Below the pieces are notes generated by a model. It was not told where the DNA came from and ran no database searches. It was given only the letters and a program-made list of their open reading frames with translations. Positions 24,542-32,532 of a DNA stretch of 47,766 nucleotides are shown piece after piece. Position numbers and translations under genes: made by a program. Positions within the stretch are counted from its first letter, which is position 1. Each line of letters opens with the position of its first letter. This DNA comes from an uncultured Erythrobacteraceae bacterium (GTDB lineage: Bacteria > Pseudomonadota > Alphaproteobacteria > Sphingomonadales > Sphingomonadaceae). The stretch covers positions 1-47,766 of the forward strand of contig CAMLQG010000016.1 in NCBI GenBank assembly GCA_946482075.1. The letters run 5' to 3'.

Positions 24542-25366
24542 CTATTCCAGGATCTGGAGATTGCTGACCGCGCCTTGGCCGCTGGCCCAGACCATTTCGG
24601 ACTGGAGTATCTCCACCGGCAAGCCGGCCAGCGCGTTGACCACGTGGTGCATGGTCGGCAGGTCTTCCCAGCGTGCGCGGTTGAAGCGGAATTCGCCCTT
24701 GCCGAGGTTGACGCGGGTGACGTTCTTCGCGTCGAATTGTGGCCAGTAGATCAGCTGGTCGATATCGGCGATGCCGGGGCTGCCGGTGCGGGGGATGTAT
24801 TTGTGGCAGATCGTGCCGGTGGTCGCCGCTTCGCCGGGAACGGCGGGCAGGCTTCCCACATCCTCGCCTTCCTCGAAGGACGCTTCGAACAGGCGGAAGC
24901 CCAGCCAGTTGGCCTCGAAGGAATGGCGGCCATCAAGGAAGCGCGGCTCCGGCAGTTCGCACCACAGTTTCGGAAAGCCGAGATCTTCGCGGCCGGAAAT
25001 GCAGGGATCGGGCAGGCCTTCCCACAGCACCGCCTTGAACTGCGCGATCACATCGTCGCGCTTGCCGGCGAAATGGCAGGGGAAGGAATAGGACAGCACG
25101 TTGTAGTCGCGGCCCGCGAGCCACTGGATGCGCTTCATCGTGGCGAAATAGAGCGTGACGATCGGTTCGCCCGCCAGTGTCAGGCGGGGCGGAAGCTGGC
25201 TTTCCAGGATCGCTGCATCCGTGCGGAAATGAACCGCGAAGCGGGTGATCTCAGGGAAACGGTCGTGATCCACTGTGACATGCGATGGAATGTTCCGCGC
25301 CCCGGGCACTTCCCCGAAGCTGAGCGGCATGCGGTAGCTGCCGCCCGGCCGGCGTTCAAAAGCCAT
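24542..25366 (-). CDS. Acetoacetate decarboxylase family protein
   Basis: A 274-aa protein of the ADC superfamily. The central GLPDPCISGREDLGFPKLWCEL (117-138) corresponds to the active-site segment of acetoacetate decarboxylase. Lys133 sits where the Schiff-base lysine is found, but the usual neighbouring second lysine is Leu. Family members include decarboxylases and aldolase-dehydratases, so decarboxylation is not certain. Flanked by the LLM gene (51 bases) and the esterase gene (9 bases) in the same direction. It may handle a beta-keto acid intermediate. Confidence 0.85.
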   Translation of the reverse strand: MAFERRPGGSYRMPLSFGEVPGARNIPSHVTVDHDRFPEITRFAVHFRTDAAILESQLPPRLTLAGEPIVTLYFATMKRIQWLAGRDYNVLSYSFPCHFAGKRDDVIAQFKAVLWEGLPDPCISGREDLGFPKLWCELPEPRFLDGRHSFEANWLGFRLFEASFEEGEDVGSLPAVPGEAATTGTICHKYIPRTGSPGIADIDQLIYWPQFDAKNVTRVNLGKGEFRFNRARWEDLPTMHHVVNALAGLPVEILQSEMVWASGQGAVSNLQILE

Positions 25367-25417
25367 AAGGCGCTTTCAGGATCACAATCGGCGCCTGTCG
25401 GCAAGCCGGCCTTCGGA

Positions 25418-26710
25418 TCATGCAGCCTCCGCCCGCCGCGACTGGTGGATGATCTCGTCCAGCGCGGGTTTGATATGGGTCGTTATCGCGTCCATGTTGG
25501 ACAGCACCCAATCTAGCGGCGCCTGTGCGTAATGGAAGATCGTCACCAAGTGATCGGCCGGCAGGATTTTCCACTGATCGATCAGTTGCTTGCGCACGGT
25601 TTCGAGGCTGCCATAGGCGATCAGGCCTGAAGCGAGGCTGGAGCCGACCGGATCGGCGCCGGCTGCACGGCGGCCCATCGCGCCGTAGAGATTGGTCCAG
25701 ATGTCCGTTTCATATTCCCGGATGAACTTCTCCGCGCTTTCGTCCGTATCGTCGATATAGACCCAGCGCACCACCGCCTGCTTCTCGCCCAGCTGGTAGT
25801 CGCGGCCATGCTTGCGCGCAGTCTCCTGATAGCGGGAGGACAGCGGCCCGGCGGTCTGCGCGTTGCAGAAATAGACCGGGTTGAAATCCTGCTTCGCGGC
25901 ATATTCGATGGTCTCGGGGCTACCGCTGCCGGACAGGAACACCGGCGGATGCGGCTTCTGGTAGGGCGAGGGTGTGACGCATGCTTCCACCAGATTGAGG
26001 TTGTCGTCGATCTCGCGATGCGCGCCCATCTTGCCGGTCACGCCCGCCTTGGCCAGCGGCCAGTCGTCCACCCCGCCTTCATAGGGGAAGGGAATCTGCC
26101 AGTTCTTGCCCTTGTGGCGGAAGCTTTCTTCCGTCCAGCATTTGAGCATGATCTCGACATGCTCCTCGAAGATCTCGCGGTTGATCGTGTCGTCCGACTT
26201 GTCCTTGTCGCTCTGCGTGGACTGGGCAAAGCCAGTGGCGGCCGCCGCATCGTTGCTGATCCCGGCCGTGGGCGACTTGGTGGCCCGCGCACCGAAATGC
26301 TGGCCGAGCGAGCCGGTCCAGCGCGACTGGTAGCCGCGCGCCAGGCCGACGAAGAGGCGGCCTTGGGTCAGGTGATCCAGCACCGCGACCTCTTCCGCCA
26401 CGCGGATCGGATTATGCGTGCCGAGCACATAGCCGAGCTGGCCGATATGGAGGTTCTTGGTCATCGCGGCCCAGTAGGCGTTCATCACGCCGGGCGAAGG
26501 ACCGACCTCATAGCCTTCGGAATGCCAGTGATGCTCGATCGCGGCCGCGCCCCACCAGCCGGTCTCGTCGGCATGGCGGATGATCTGGTGCCAGCCCGCC
26601 AGCGTCTCCTGATAGGCCTGGGCGTTGCGGCCCAGCGGCCGCGCAGCGGCGCGGGCCGCTTCATCCTTGGCCGGCAGCACCGGATAGCATTCGATAATCG
26701 GCTTCAGCAT
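25418..26710 (-). CDS. LLM-class flavin-dependent oxidoreductase
   Basis: A 430-aa bacterial-luciferase-like TIM-barrel monooxygenase. WWGAAAIEHHWHSEGY, GYVLGTHNPIRVAEEVAVLDHLTQGRLFVGLARGY and PHPPVFLSGSGSPETI are typical LLM blocks. Such enzymes use reduced FMN, and no flavin reductase gene is present here. An insert rich in Ser, Thr and Asp (about 155-190) is unusual. ATG 26710 has GGAG six bases upstream. The frame extension to 26884 is spurious. Possible reactions include Baeyer-Villiger-like oxidation or hydroxylation of the cluster substrate. Confidence 0.9.
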   Translation of the reverse strand: MLKPIIECYPVLPAKDEAARAAARPLGRNAQAYQETLAGWHQIIRHADETGWWGAAAIEHHWHSEGYEVGPSPGVMNAYWAAMTKNLHIGQLGYVLGTHNPIRVAEEVAVLDHLTQGRLFVGLARGYQSRWTGSLGQHFGARATKSPTAGISNDAAAATGFAQSTQSDKDKSDDTINREIFEEHVEIMLKCWTEESFRHKGKNWQIPFPYEGGVDDWPLAKAGVTGKMGAHREIDDNLNLVEACVTPSPYQKPHPPVFLSGSGSPETIEYAAKQDFNPVYFCNAQTAGPLSSRYQETARKHGRDYQLGEKQAVVRWVYIDDTDESAEKFIREYETDIWTNLYGAMGRRAAGADPVGSSLASGLIAYGSLETVRKQLIDQWKILPADHLVTIFHYAQAPLDWVLSNMDAITTHIKPALDEIIHQSRRAEAA

Positions 26711-26861
26711 CTCAGGCTCCTGTATCGGGGCGCCGCCGTTGTTTTTTTCCGGGCATTCACCCCGGCATTCGCCACACCTTTTCATCCCAGAATAGCGCGT
26801 CGGTGGTAAGGACAGAGACCCATCAAAAAAGGTCCGACGGCCAAAGCGCGGCCGGATGCGG

Positions 26862-26894
26862 TCAGGCTCCCCCGTCGAAGACAAGGGAGCCTGA
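26862..26894 (-). terminator. Stem-loop after the TonB receptor gene
   Basis: TCAGGCTCCC (26862-26871) pairs perfectly with GGGAGCCTGA (26885-26894) over 13 bases, starting 17 bases beyond the receptor stop. A T6 tract on the same strand comes only about 30 bases later (26825-26830). It could end most transcripts and leave reduced read-through into the LLM gene, as is common after highly expressed receptors. Confidence 0.55.
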
Positions 26895-26911
26895 AAATCC
26901 CCCGGGTGGGA

Positions 26912-29395
26912 TCAGTATTTGAAGCTGACCTGGAGCTGGACCGTGCGCGGGAGGGCGACGGAGCCGGCCACGTCCGGACGAGTCCCGGTGAGACCGCCAG
27001 GAGGAGAGCCGGTGGTGGCGATCTCGTAGCCGCCCGTGATGTAGAACTCGTTGGTCAGGTTCTTGCCGATCAGCGCGACTTCCCACTGTCCGTCCTCGCG
27101 CCCGACACGCAGCGACGCGTCCAGCGTGAGGTAGGATTTCTGCTTCATCACCGGATTGTCGAAGGGAGAGGCATTGTACTTGTCGCTGTAGCGGCCGTCG
27201 GCGGACAAGCCGAGCTTGAGATCGGAGCCCATCGGGATCTCGTAGTTGAAGCCGAGCGAGGCGGTCCAGCGCGGCGCAACGGCGGTCGACTTGCCGTCAA
27301 GTCGCTGGAGGAACGCCAGCGTGGAGGGAGAAGATGGTGTGGGCGCGGCCGCTATCGTACCCGCCCGATCGACATAGATGCAGCCTTCCCCATAGGTCTG
27401 GCCGCTGAAGCACGGGCCGAGGAAGTTCACATATTGGGACTTGTTGTAGTTGGCCGTACCGCGAACGGTCAGCCCCGGCACGCCGCGCGGCGCGAACTCG
27501 AAGTCCAGTTCCACGCCCTGGCTGCGCGACGAACCCGCATTCTCCGTGCTGAAGGACACGGTGAAGGGGTTGAGATAGTCGATCTGCAGCCCTTTGTAGG
27601 TGTAGCGATACACGCCGACATTGAGGCGCAACTGGCGGTTCATCAGGATCGTCTTGATGCCCGCTTCGAAACCCTGGGCCTTCTCGCCCTCGAAATCGAT
27701 ATTCGGCGCGCCGGCATCGATATCCGCCTGGTTCAGGATCGAGCCGTTCGAGAAGCCGCCCGACTTGTAGCCGGTCTTGTAGGCGCCGTAGATCGTGATG
27801 TCGGCGCTCGGCTTCCAGGTCAGCGTCACGTCGGGCGACCAGTTGTTGAAGGTCTGCTTCCGGTAGACGGGATAATTGGCGATGAACGAGCCGAAGGATT
27901 GCAGCAGCGAGTTCGAGTAGATCTGTTCGAAATAGCTGTCCTTCGTCTCATGCGTGTAGCGCACGCCCGCCGTGAGTTCGACCTGGGGGACGATTTCCCA
28001 GATCATCTGGCCATAGGCGGAGATCGTCTCGCCCTTGGTGTAGGAATCCTTGGTGGAGGCAAGCGGGGCGAATTCGCTCGGCTGGCTGGTGTCGACCAGC
28101 CCGGCAAAGGCGACACCCTGGCCGAAGACGCGTTTGGTCTTCTGGTAATAGGCGCCGGCGAGCAGGTTCACCGGCCCGTCGAAACCGGTCAGCAGCCGGG
28201 TTTCGTTGGAAAAGGCGCGGAAGGTGGACCGTTCCGCCACCCAGATGTCCCCGCCGGCCTCAAAGGTGTAGTCCATGTTGAACTGATATTTATGGCGGTT
28301 GAAATTGGTGACGTTGGTCAGCGTGACATCGCCGAAATCATAGGTCAGGGTGTTGTTGATCGCGTAGGAATCATAATCGTTGTAGAGATTGCCGTCGCGG
28401 ATCCAGCGAATGCCGGAGCCGACGAAAGCATCGGGCCAGCGGTTCTGGTAGATCGTGAAGGTCCGGCTGCACGGCGTGGGCACGGTGTTGGACTGCATCA
28501 ACCCGGCACCGCACAGGGGCACGCTGTTATAGCCCACCGAGCCGCCGCGCGTGCGGGTGCCGCTGATCTTCAGCGTGTCGCTGAAACTGTCCGAAGGATC
28601 GAATTTGAGCGTGAGGCGGCCGACAAGCTCGGTGCCGCCGGGCATTTCGCTCTTGTCCGGTTCGGCCGGGTAGTTTTTGACCGAGAAGTCCGCCACGTCC
28701 AGCGGCATATAGGCGCGGGGCCCCGCAGCGTTCTTGAAATAGCCGCCCCACATCTTCGATCCGCGAAGTGCCAGGCGCGCGCCGAACGTATCGCTGAGCG
28801 GCCCGGAGACGACGAATTCGCCATAGGCGTTCTCCGACCGGAACTCATAACCCGCCCGGCCCGATACCTGGAATGTGTCCGTGGGATCGGCGGTGGTCAG
28901 CGAAATCACGCCCGCAGTGGCGTTCTTGCCGAAGAACAGCGCCTGCGGGCCTTTCAGAACCTCGATCCGGGCAAGGTCGAAGAAGGCTTCGTTGATGATC
29001 CGCCCCTGGCCGTAATAGGCGCCATCCACGATCACCGCGACCGACTGCTCCACGCCTACGCTGGTGAAGCCCGCGCCCACCCCGCGGATCGACAGCGATG
29101 CCCCAGATCCCGTGGCCGCACGGGCAATGGTCAACTGCGGTGTCATCGCTGCGACCTTTTCGAGCGAGGTCAGATCCGCGCGCTGGATTTGTTCGGGCGA
29201 AAGGGCCGTTACCGAGACCGGGATGTCCTGGACGCTTTCCTCGCGCTTGCGGGCGGTGACGATAATTTCTTCCAGGCCGCCGGCGGTGGCAGGCGGGGTA
29301 TCCTGCGCGGCGGCTGCTTCGGAAATCAGGAACAGTGCGCCGCCGCCGAGCAGGGCCGCGCGGAACCGCGAGTGGCTGGAAGTCGAACAGTTCAT
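26912..29395 (-). CDS. TonB-dependent receptor
   Basis: An 827-aa outer-membrane active transporter. A signal peptide ends near AAAA30. The TonB box region is EEIIVTARK (42-50). The plug contains SIRGVGAG and RIEVLKGPQALFFGKNATAGVISL. The barrel runs to a C-terminal aromatic (FKY), as needed for BAM-mediated insertion. ATG 29395 has GAGGGGAT upstream and starts the signal peptide directly; the ATG at 29425 adds ten residues. Sphingomonads commonly pair such receptors with catabolic clusters. Its place at the head of this one suggests that it imports the substrate. No cognate anti-sigma/ECF pair is adjacent. Confidence 0.94.
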   Translation of the reverse strand: MNCSTSSHSRFRAALLGGGALFLISEAAAAQDTPPATAGGLEEIIVTARKREESVQDIPVSVTALSPEQIQRADLTSLEKVAAMTPQLTIARAATGSGASLSIRGVGAGFTSVGVEQSVAVIVDGAYYGQGRIINEAFFDLARIEVLKGPQALFFGKNATAGVISLTTADPTDTFQVSGRAGYEFRSENAYGEFVVSGPLSDTFGARLALRGSKMWGGYFKNAAGPRAYMPLDVADFSVKNYPAEPDKSEMPGGTELVGRLTLKFDPSDSFSDTLKISGTRTRGGSVGYNSVPLCGAGLMQSNTVPTPCSRTFTIYQNRWPDAFVGSGIRWIRDGNLYNDYDSYAINNTLTYDFGDVTLTNVTNFNRHKYQFNMDYTFEAGGDIWVAERSTFRAFSNETRLLTGFDGPVNLLAGAYYQKTKRVFGQGVAFAGLVDTSQPSEFAPLASTKDSYTKGETISAYGQMIWEIVPQVELTAGVRYTHETKDSYFEQIYSNSLLQSFGSFIANYPVYRKQTFNNWSPDVTLTWKPSADITIYGAYKTGYKSGGFSNGSILNQADIDAGAPNIDFEGEKAQGFEAGIKTILMNRQLRLNVGVYRYTYKGLQIDYLNPFTVSFSTENAGSSRSQGVELDFEFAPRGVPGLTVRGTANYNKSQYVNFLGPCFSGQTYGEGCIYVDRAGTIAAAPTPSSPSTLAFLQRLDGKSTAVAPRWTASLGFNYEIPMGSDLKLGLSADGRYSDKYNASPFDNPVMKQKSYLTLDASLRVGREDGQWEVALIGKNLTNEFYITGGYEIATTGSPPGGLTGTRPDVAGSVALPRTVQLQVSFKY

Positions 29396-29723
29396 GATAT
29401 CCCCTCGTTCGAGCGCGATGCTCAATTATGACCTTTGATTCATTCTTGTGTTTCAAAGGCGGGTGTACAACGTCCGTCGACCTGTCATTTTCGGACATAA
29501 TTACGAATAAAACGGACTGCCTGACGATCGAATGTGTTATTGAACTGATATTCACTACGTATTCCGGAGTGGGATTTTGCCGCCTGCCGCGGCGGACTCT
29601 TGGCTTCCGGCTTGCTTTGCCTTGGCCGTTTGGCCTTTTATGACGGTGGTTCGGCAGTGAATGGGGGAAGCGACGATTGCATAATCAGGCCGAACCGGGG
29701 TTCACCCGGAGGGAGAGGCGACG
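29396..29723. promoter_or_regulatory. Divergent promoter region between receptor and amidohydrolase
   Basis: A 328-base intergenic stretch that is more AT-rich than its surroundings, especially 29425-29560. On the minus strand, CATAAT (complement of 29425-29430) is a plausible -10 element for the receptor, giving a leader of about 20 bases. A clear -35 is not seen. On the plus strand GGAGGGAG directly precedes the amidohydrolase start. The GlxA-type regulator two genes away is the natural candidate to bind here. No convincing operator palindrome was found. Confidence 0.45.
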
Positions 29724-30983
29724 ATGAGTATCGTGATCAAGGGCGCATCCATCTGGTCCGGCGAAGAGAAAGGCTGCTTCGCCGGCGATGTCCGGATCGA
29801 AGGCCAGCGGATCGTGGACGTATCGCGCCAGCCAGGTTCGCTGGTCGCCGGTGATGCCCACATCATCGACGGCACGGGCAAGACGCTGATGCCGGGGCTG
29901 GTCGAAGGCCACGGCCACATCACGTTCAACAACTTCTCGTCCTACTGGGAAATGCTCGACATGCCGCCGGAGGAGAATCTCCTGGTCGCGCTGGAGAACG
30001 CCAAGACCTATCTCGATGCCGGCTTCACCAGCATCTACAGCGCCGGCACGGTCAAGCTGCGGCTGGAAGTGGTGGTGCGCAACGCCGTGGATGCCGGGCG
30101 CTGGCCGGGGCCGCGCATCCGCGCCTGCTGCCCCACCATCACCACGACCGGAGGGCTCAACGACGAGCGCCGTCTGCACGAGACTCGCAGCCTGACCTCG
30201 ATGGTGGCGGACGGGCCGGACGAGTTCCGCCGCGTCGTCCGCCTCGCCGCGCGCGAGGGGAACGACAACATCAAGTTCAACATGACCGGCGACGATGACG
30301 GCATCCCGACGATCGCCAGCGGCGTCACGCCCATGGTCGACAGCGAGGTGGAGGCGGGCATGGGCGCGGCCAAGGCGTTCGGCAAGTCGGTCTGCGCCCA
30401 TGCGCGCACGAATGAGGCCGTCCATATGGCGCTGCGCCATGGCTGTGACGTGTTCTATCACTGCGACCTGATCGACGACGAGACGATCGAGATGATGGCG
30501 CAGGCGAAGGACCGTATCTTCTATGCTCCGTCCTTCGGCTTCTTCCACGAGGCGATGCAACTCGGGCCGGACAGCGGGTTCGACCAGGCGCGGATTCAGA
30601 AGGGGCTGGATGATCTGGGTCGCGTGACCCGAGAATTGCATAGGCGCGGCGTGCGCGTGGCGATCGGCGGGGATTACGGCACGGTGCTGACTCCGCACGC
30701 CACCAATGGCCGGGATATCGCCCATCTGGTGCGCTATGCTGGTTTCACGCCGGATGAAGCGCTCCATTCCGCGACGGTGGTGGGCGGTCAGATGATGATG
30801 CCCGAAGGCGGTCTCGGCCGGGTGGCGGAAGGCTATCTGGCCGATCTGCTGCTGGTGGACGGCAATCCGCTGGAAGATCTTTCGCTGCTCGACAATGGCG
30901 ACCGGATGAGCGTGATCATCAAGGACGGCAAGATCCATAAGGACAGGCCGGGCCGGGCGATCGATCTCGGCATCGCTGCCTGA
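29724..30983 (+). CDS. Metal-dependent amidohydrolase
   Basis: A 419-aa amidohydrolase-superfamily enzyme. Visible metal-site residues are H63 and H65 (EGHGH), K184 (NIKFNMTG, the likely carbamylated lysine), H226 (CAHART), H246 (FYHCD) and D317 (GGDYG), forming a complete binuclear-type site. The N- and C-terminal beta-sandwich (KGASIWSG; VIIKDGKI) is typical. Imidazolonepropionase, prolidase-like, ochratoxinase and molinate hydrolase groups share this arrangement, so an amide, lactam or carbamate substrate is inferred. It is divergent from the receptor and followed after 13 bases by the regulator. Confidence 0.9.
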   Translation: MSIVIKGASIWSGEEKGCFAGDVRIEGQRIVDVSRQPGSLVAGDAHIIDGTGKTLMPGLVEGHGHITFNNFSSYWEMLDMPPEENLLVALENAKTYLDAGFTSIYSAGTVKLRLEVVVRNAVDAGRWPGPRIRACCPTITTTGGLNDERRLHETRSLTSMVADGPDEFRRVVRLAAREGNDNIKFNMTGDDDGIPTIASGVTPMVDSEVEAGMGAAKAFGKSVCAHARTNEAVHMALRHGCDVFYHCDLIDDETIEMMAQAKDRIFYAPSFGFFHEAMQLGPDSGFDQARIQKGLDDLGRVTRELHRRGVRVAIGGDYGTVLTPHATNGRDIAHLVRYAGFTPDEALHSATVVGGQMMMPEGGLGRVAEGYLADLLLVDGNPLEDLSLLDNGDRMSVIIKDGKIHKDRPGRAIDLGIAA

Positions 30984-30996
30984 CGGGGCGGCAGGC

Positions 30997-31977
30997 ATGG
31001 CAGACGAAACCCGGCATATCGTCTTCGTTCTCTATCCCGATGTCAGTCTCTCCAGCCTGACAGGCGTGATGGAAGTGCTCGAACAGGCGATGCTCGAGCA
31101 GGAGAGCTCGGGCGGTTCCCACAGCTACAGGATCTCGCTCGTCTCGCGCGACGGGGGACGCGTCGCATCCTATTTCGACGTGGGGCTGGAAACCATCCCG
31201 TTCGCGGCGCTGGACAAGAACGCGATCCACACCCTGTTCGTCCCCGGCGGGCTCGGCTTCCGGAAGGCGATGGCGGATCCGGTGCTGCTTGGCTGGGTGC
31301 GCGAGCGCGCGCATTCCGTCGCCCGGCTCTGTGCGTCGGGAACCGGTAGCTTCATCCTGGCGGCGGCAGGCGTCCTCCAGGGCCACCAGATCGTCACGCA
31401 TTGGCTGATGAATGACGAATTCGCCGCGAAATTCCCCGATATCCCGCTGGTCCGCGACCGCATCTACATGAATGACGGGCCGTACTGGACATCGGCCGGG
31501 ATGGGCGCTTCGGTGGAGTTCGCGCTTGCCTTGCTGGAGGAAGATACCGGCCGCGAATTCGCCTTCACCATCGCCAAGCGGGTCCTGATCATGCTGCGGC
31601 GTTCAGGCGAGCAGCCGCAGATCAGCCCGGTCCTGCAGGCGCAGGCGAAGGAAGGCGATCGGTTCGACCGGCTGCATGAATGGATCTATGCCAATCTCAA
31701 GACCGACCTGTCGATCGAGAAGCTTGCTGCTCATGTCGGCATGAGCCAGCGCAATTTCAGCCGGGTCTATCACACCAAGATGGGGATCACGCCCGGCAAT
31801 GCGGTGACGCAGATCAGGCTCGAAGCGGCGAAGGACGCGCTCATGCGCTCGGACGCCCGGATATCGACGATCGCCTATGAGTGCGGCTTCACCGACGAAC
31901 AGCACATGCGCCGCGCCTTCCTGCGTTGGATGGGCAAGTCGCCATCCGAATATCGTTCGGAAATCGCTCGGAATTAA
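30997..31977 (+). CDS. GlxA-family transcriptional regulator (DJ-1/PfpI + AraC HTH)
   Basis: A 326-aa protein. Residues 6-190 form a DJ-1/PfpI-like sensor domain with VPGGLG and the nucleophile-elbow segment LCASGTGSFILAAAG (Cys112). Residues about 225-322 are an AraC-type double helix-turn-helix, with LSIEKLAAHVGMSQRNFSRVYHTKMGITPGN and ISTIAYECGFTDEQHMRRAF. GlxA-like activators respond to small catabolites or quaternary amines. Position suggests control of the amidohydrolase and the divergent receptor/oxygenase genes. It is probably co-transcribed with the amidohydrolase. Confidence 0.92.
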   Translation: MADETRHIVFVLYPDVSLSSLTGVMEVLEQAMLEQESSGGSHSYRISLVSRDGGRVASYFDVGLETIPFAALDKNAIHTLFVPGGLGFRKAMADPVLLGWVRERAHSVARLCASGTGSFILAAAGVLQGHQIVTHWLMNDEFAAKFPDIPLVRDRIYMNDGPYWTSAGMGASVEFALALLEEDTGREFAFTIAKRVLIMLRRSGEQPQISPVLQAQAKEGDRFDRLHEWIYANLKTDLSIEKLAAHVGMSQRNFSRVYHTKMGITPGNAVTQIRLEAAKDALMRSDARISTIAYECGFTDEQHMRRAFLRWMGKSPSEYRSEIARN

Positions 31978-32005
31978 TCGAAGATCGAAATTTCCTCGCC
32001 GCGAA

Positions 32006-32032
32006 TGTCACAAGCGGTGCTTCTGCCTCGTC
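32006..32032 (+). promoter_or_regulatory. Predicted ECF41 sigma-factor promoter
   Basis: TGTCACA (32006-32012) and CGTC (32029-32032) are separated by 16 bases and lie 35 bases before the start of the carboxymuconolactone decarboxylase gene. As I recall it, this is the consensus reported for ECF41 sigma factors. The sigma factor encoded two genes downstream belongs to that group, so autoregulation of the two-gene operon is inferred. Confidence 0.75.
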
Positions 32033-32067
32033 ATGCATCCGGAAACCCGAGGAAAGGAACCGGAACC

Positions 32068-32532
32068 ATGACTGCCAAACTCGGCCCCTATGCCGCCGCT
32101 CCCCAGCTGATGAAGAGCTGGACCGGCCTCTCCGTCACCATCGCCGCCAGCCTGGAACCCAGCCTGATAGAACTGGTTAAGATCCGCGCCTCGTTGATCA
32201 ATGGCTGCGCGAACTGCATCAATATGCATACGGCGGAAGCCCGCGCGAAGGGCGAGACGGAACAGCGCATCTATCTCCTCTCCGCCTGGCGCGAGGCGCC
32301 CTGCTATACGGATCGTGAACGGGCCGCGCTCGCCTGGACGGATGCGTTGACACGCCTGTCCGAAGGCCACACCCAGGAAGAGGCCCATGCCGAGCTCGCG
32401 CGCTATTTCACCGAGGAGGAGCAGGTGAAGCTGACCTTGATGATCAACGTCATCAATGGCTGGAACCGTATCGCGGTGGGCTTCGGCCTGTGGATCGAGC
32501 CGGAAGCGCTGCAATCGGTGCAGGCGGCCTGA
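32068..32532 (+). CDS. AhpD-like carboxymuconolactone decarboxylase family protein
   Basis: A 154-aa helical protein. The redox motif NGCANCINMH gives C47-x2-C50-x3-H54, as in AhpD-type peroxidase proteins, so a thiol peroxidase or disulfide-relay role is more likely than true carboxymuconolactone decarboxylation. ATG 32068 follows an AGGAAAGGAACCGG stretch. Its stop overlaps the sigma-factor start by one base (TGATG). Genes of this type are the classic partner of ECF41 sigma factors. Confidence 0.92.
   Translation: MTAKLGPYAAAPQLMKSWTGLSVTIAASLEPSLIELVKIRASLINGCANCINMHTAEARAKGETEQRIYLLSAWREAPCYTDRERAALAWTDALTRLSEGHTQEEAHAELARYFTEEEQVKLTLMINVINGWNRIAVGFGLWIEPEALQSVQAA

Noticed and set aside
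26906..29431. 841-codon open frame on the plus strand
   Set aside because: Exact antisense of the TonB receptor gene, whose product has a signal peptide, TonB box and plug motifs. The antisense product has no recognisable domain.
32068..32532. True 4-carboxymuconolactone decarboxylase of the protocatechuate pathway
   Set aside because: The CxxCxxxH redox motif and ECF41 linkage point to an AhpD-like role, and no protocatechuate genes are nearby.
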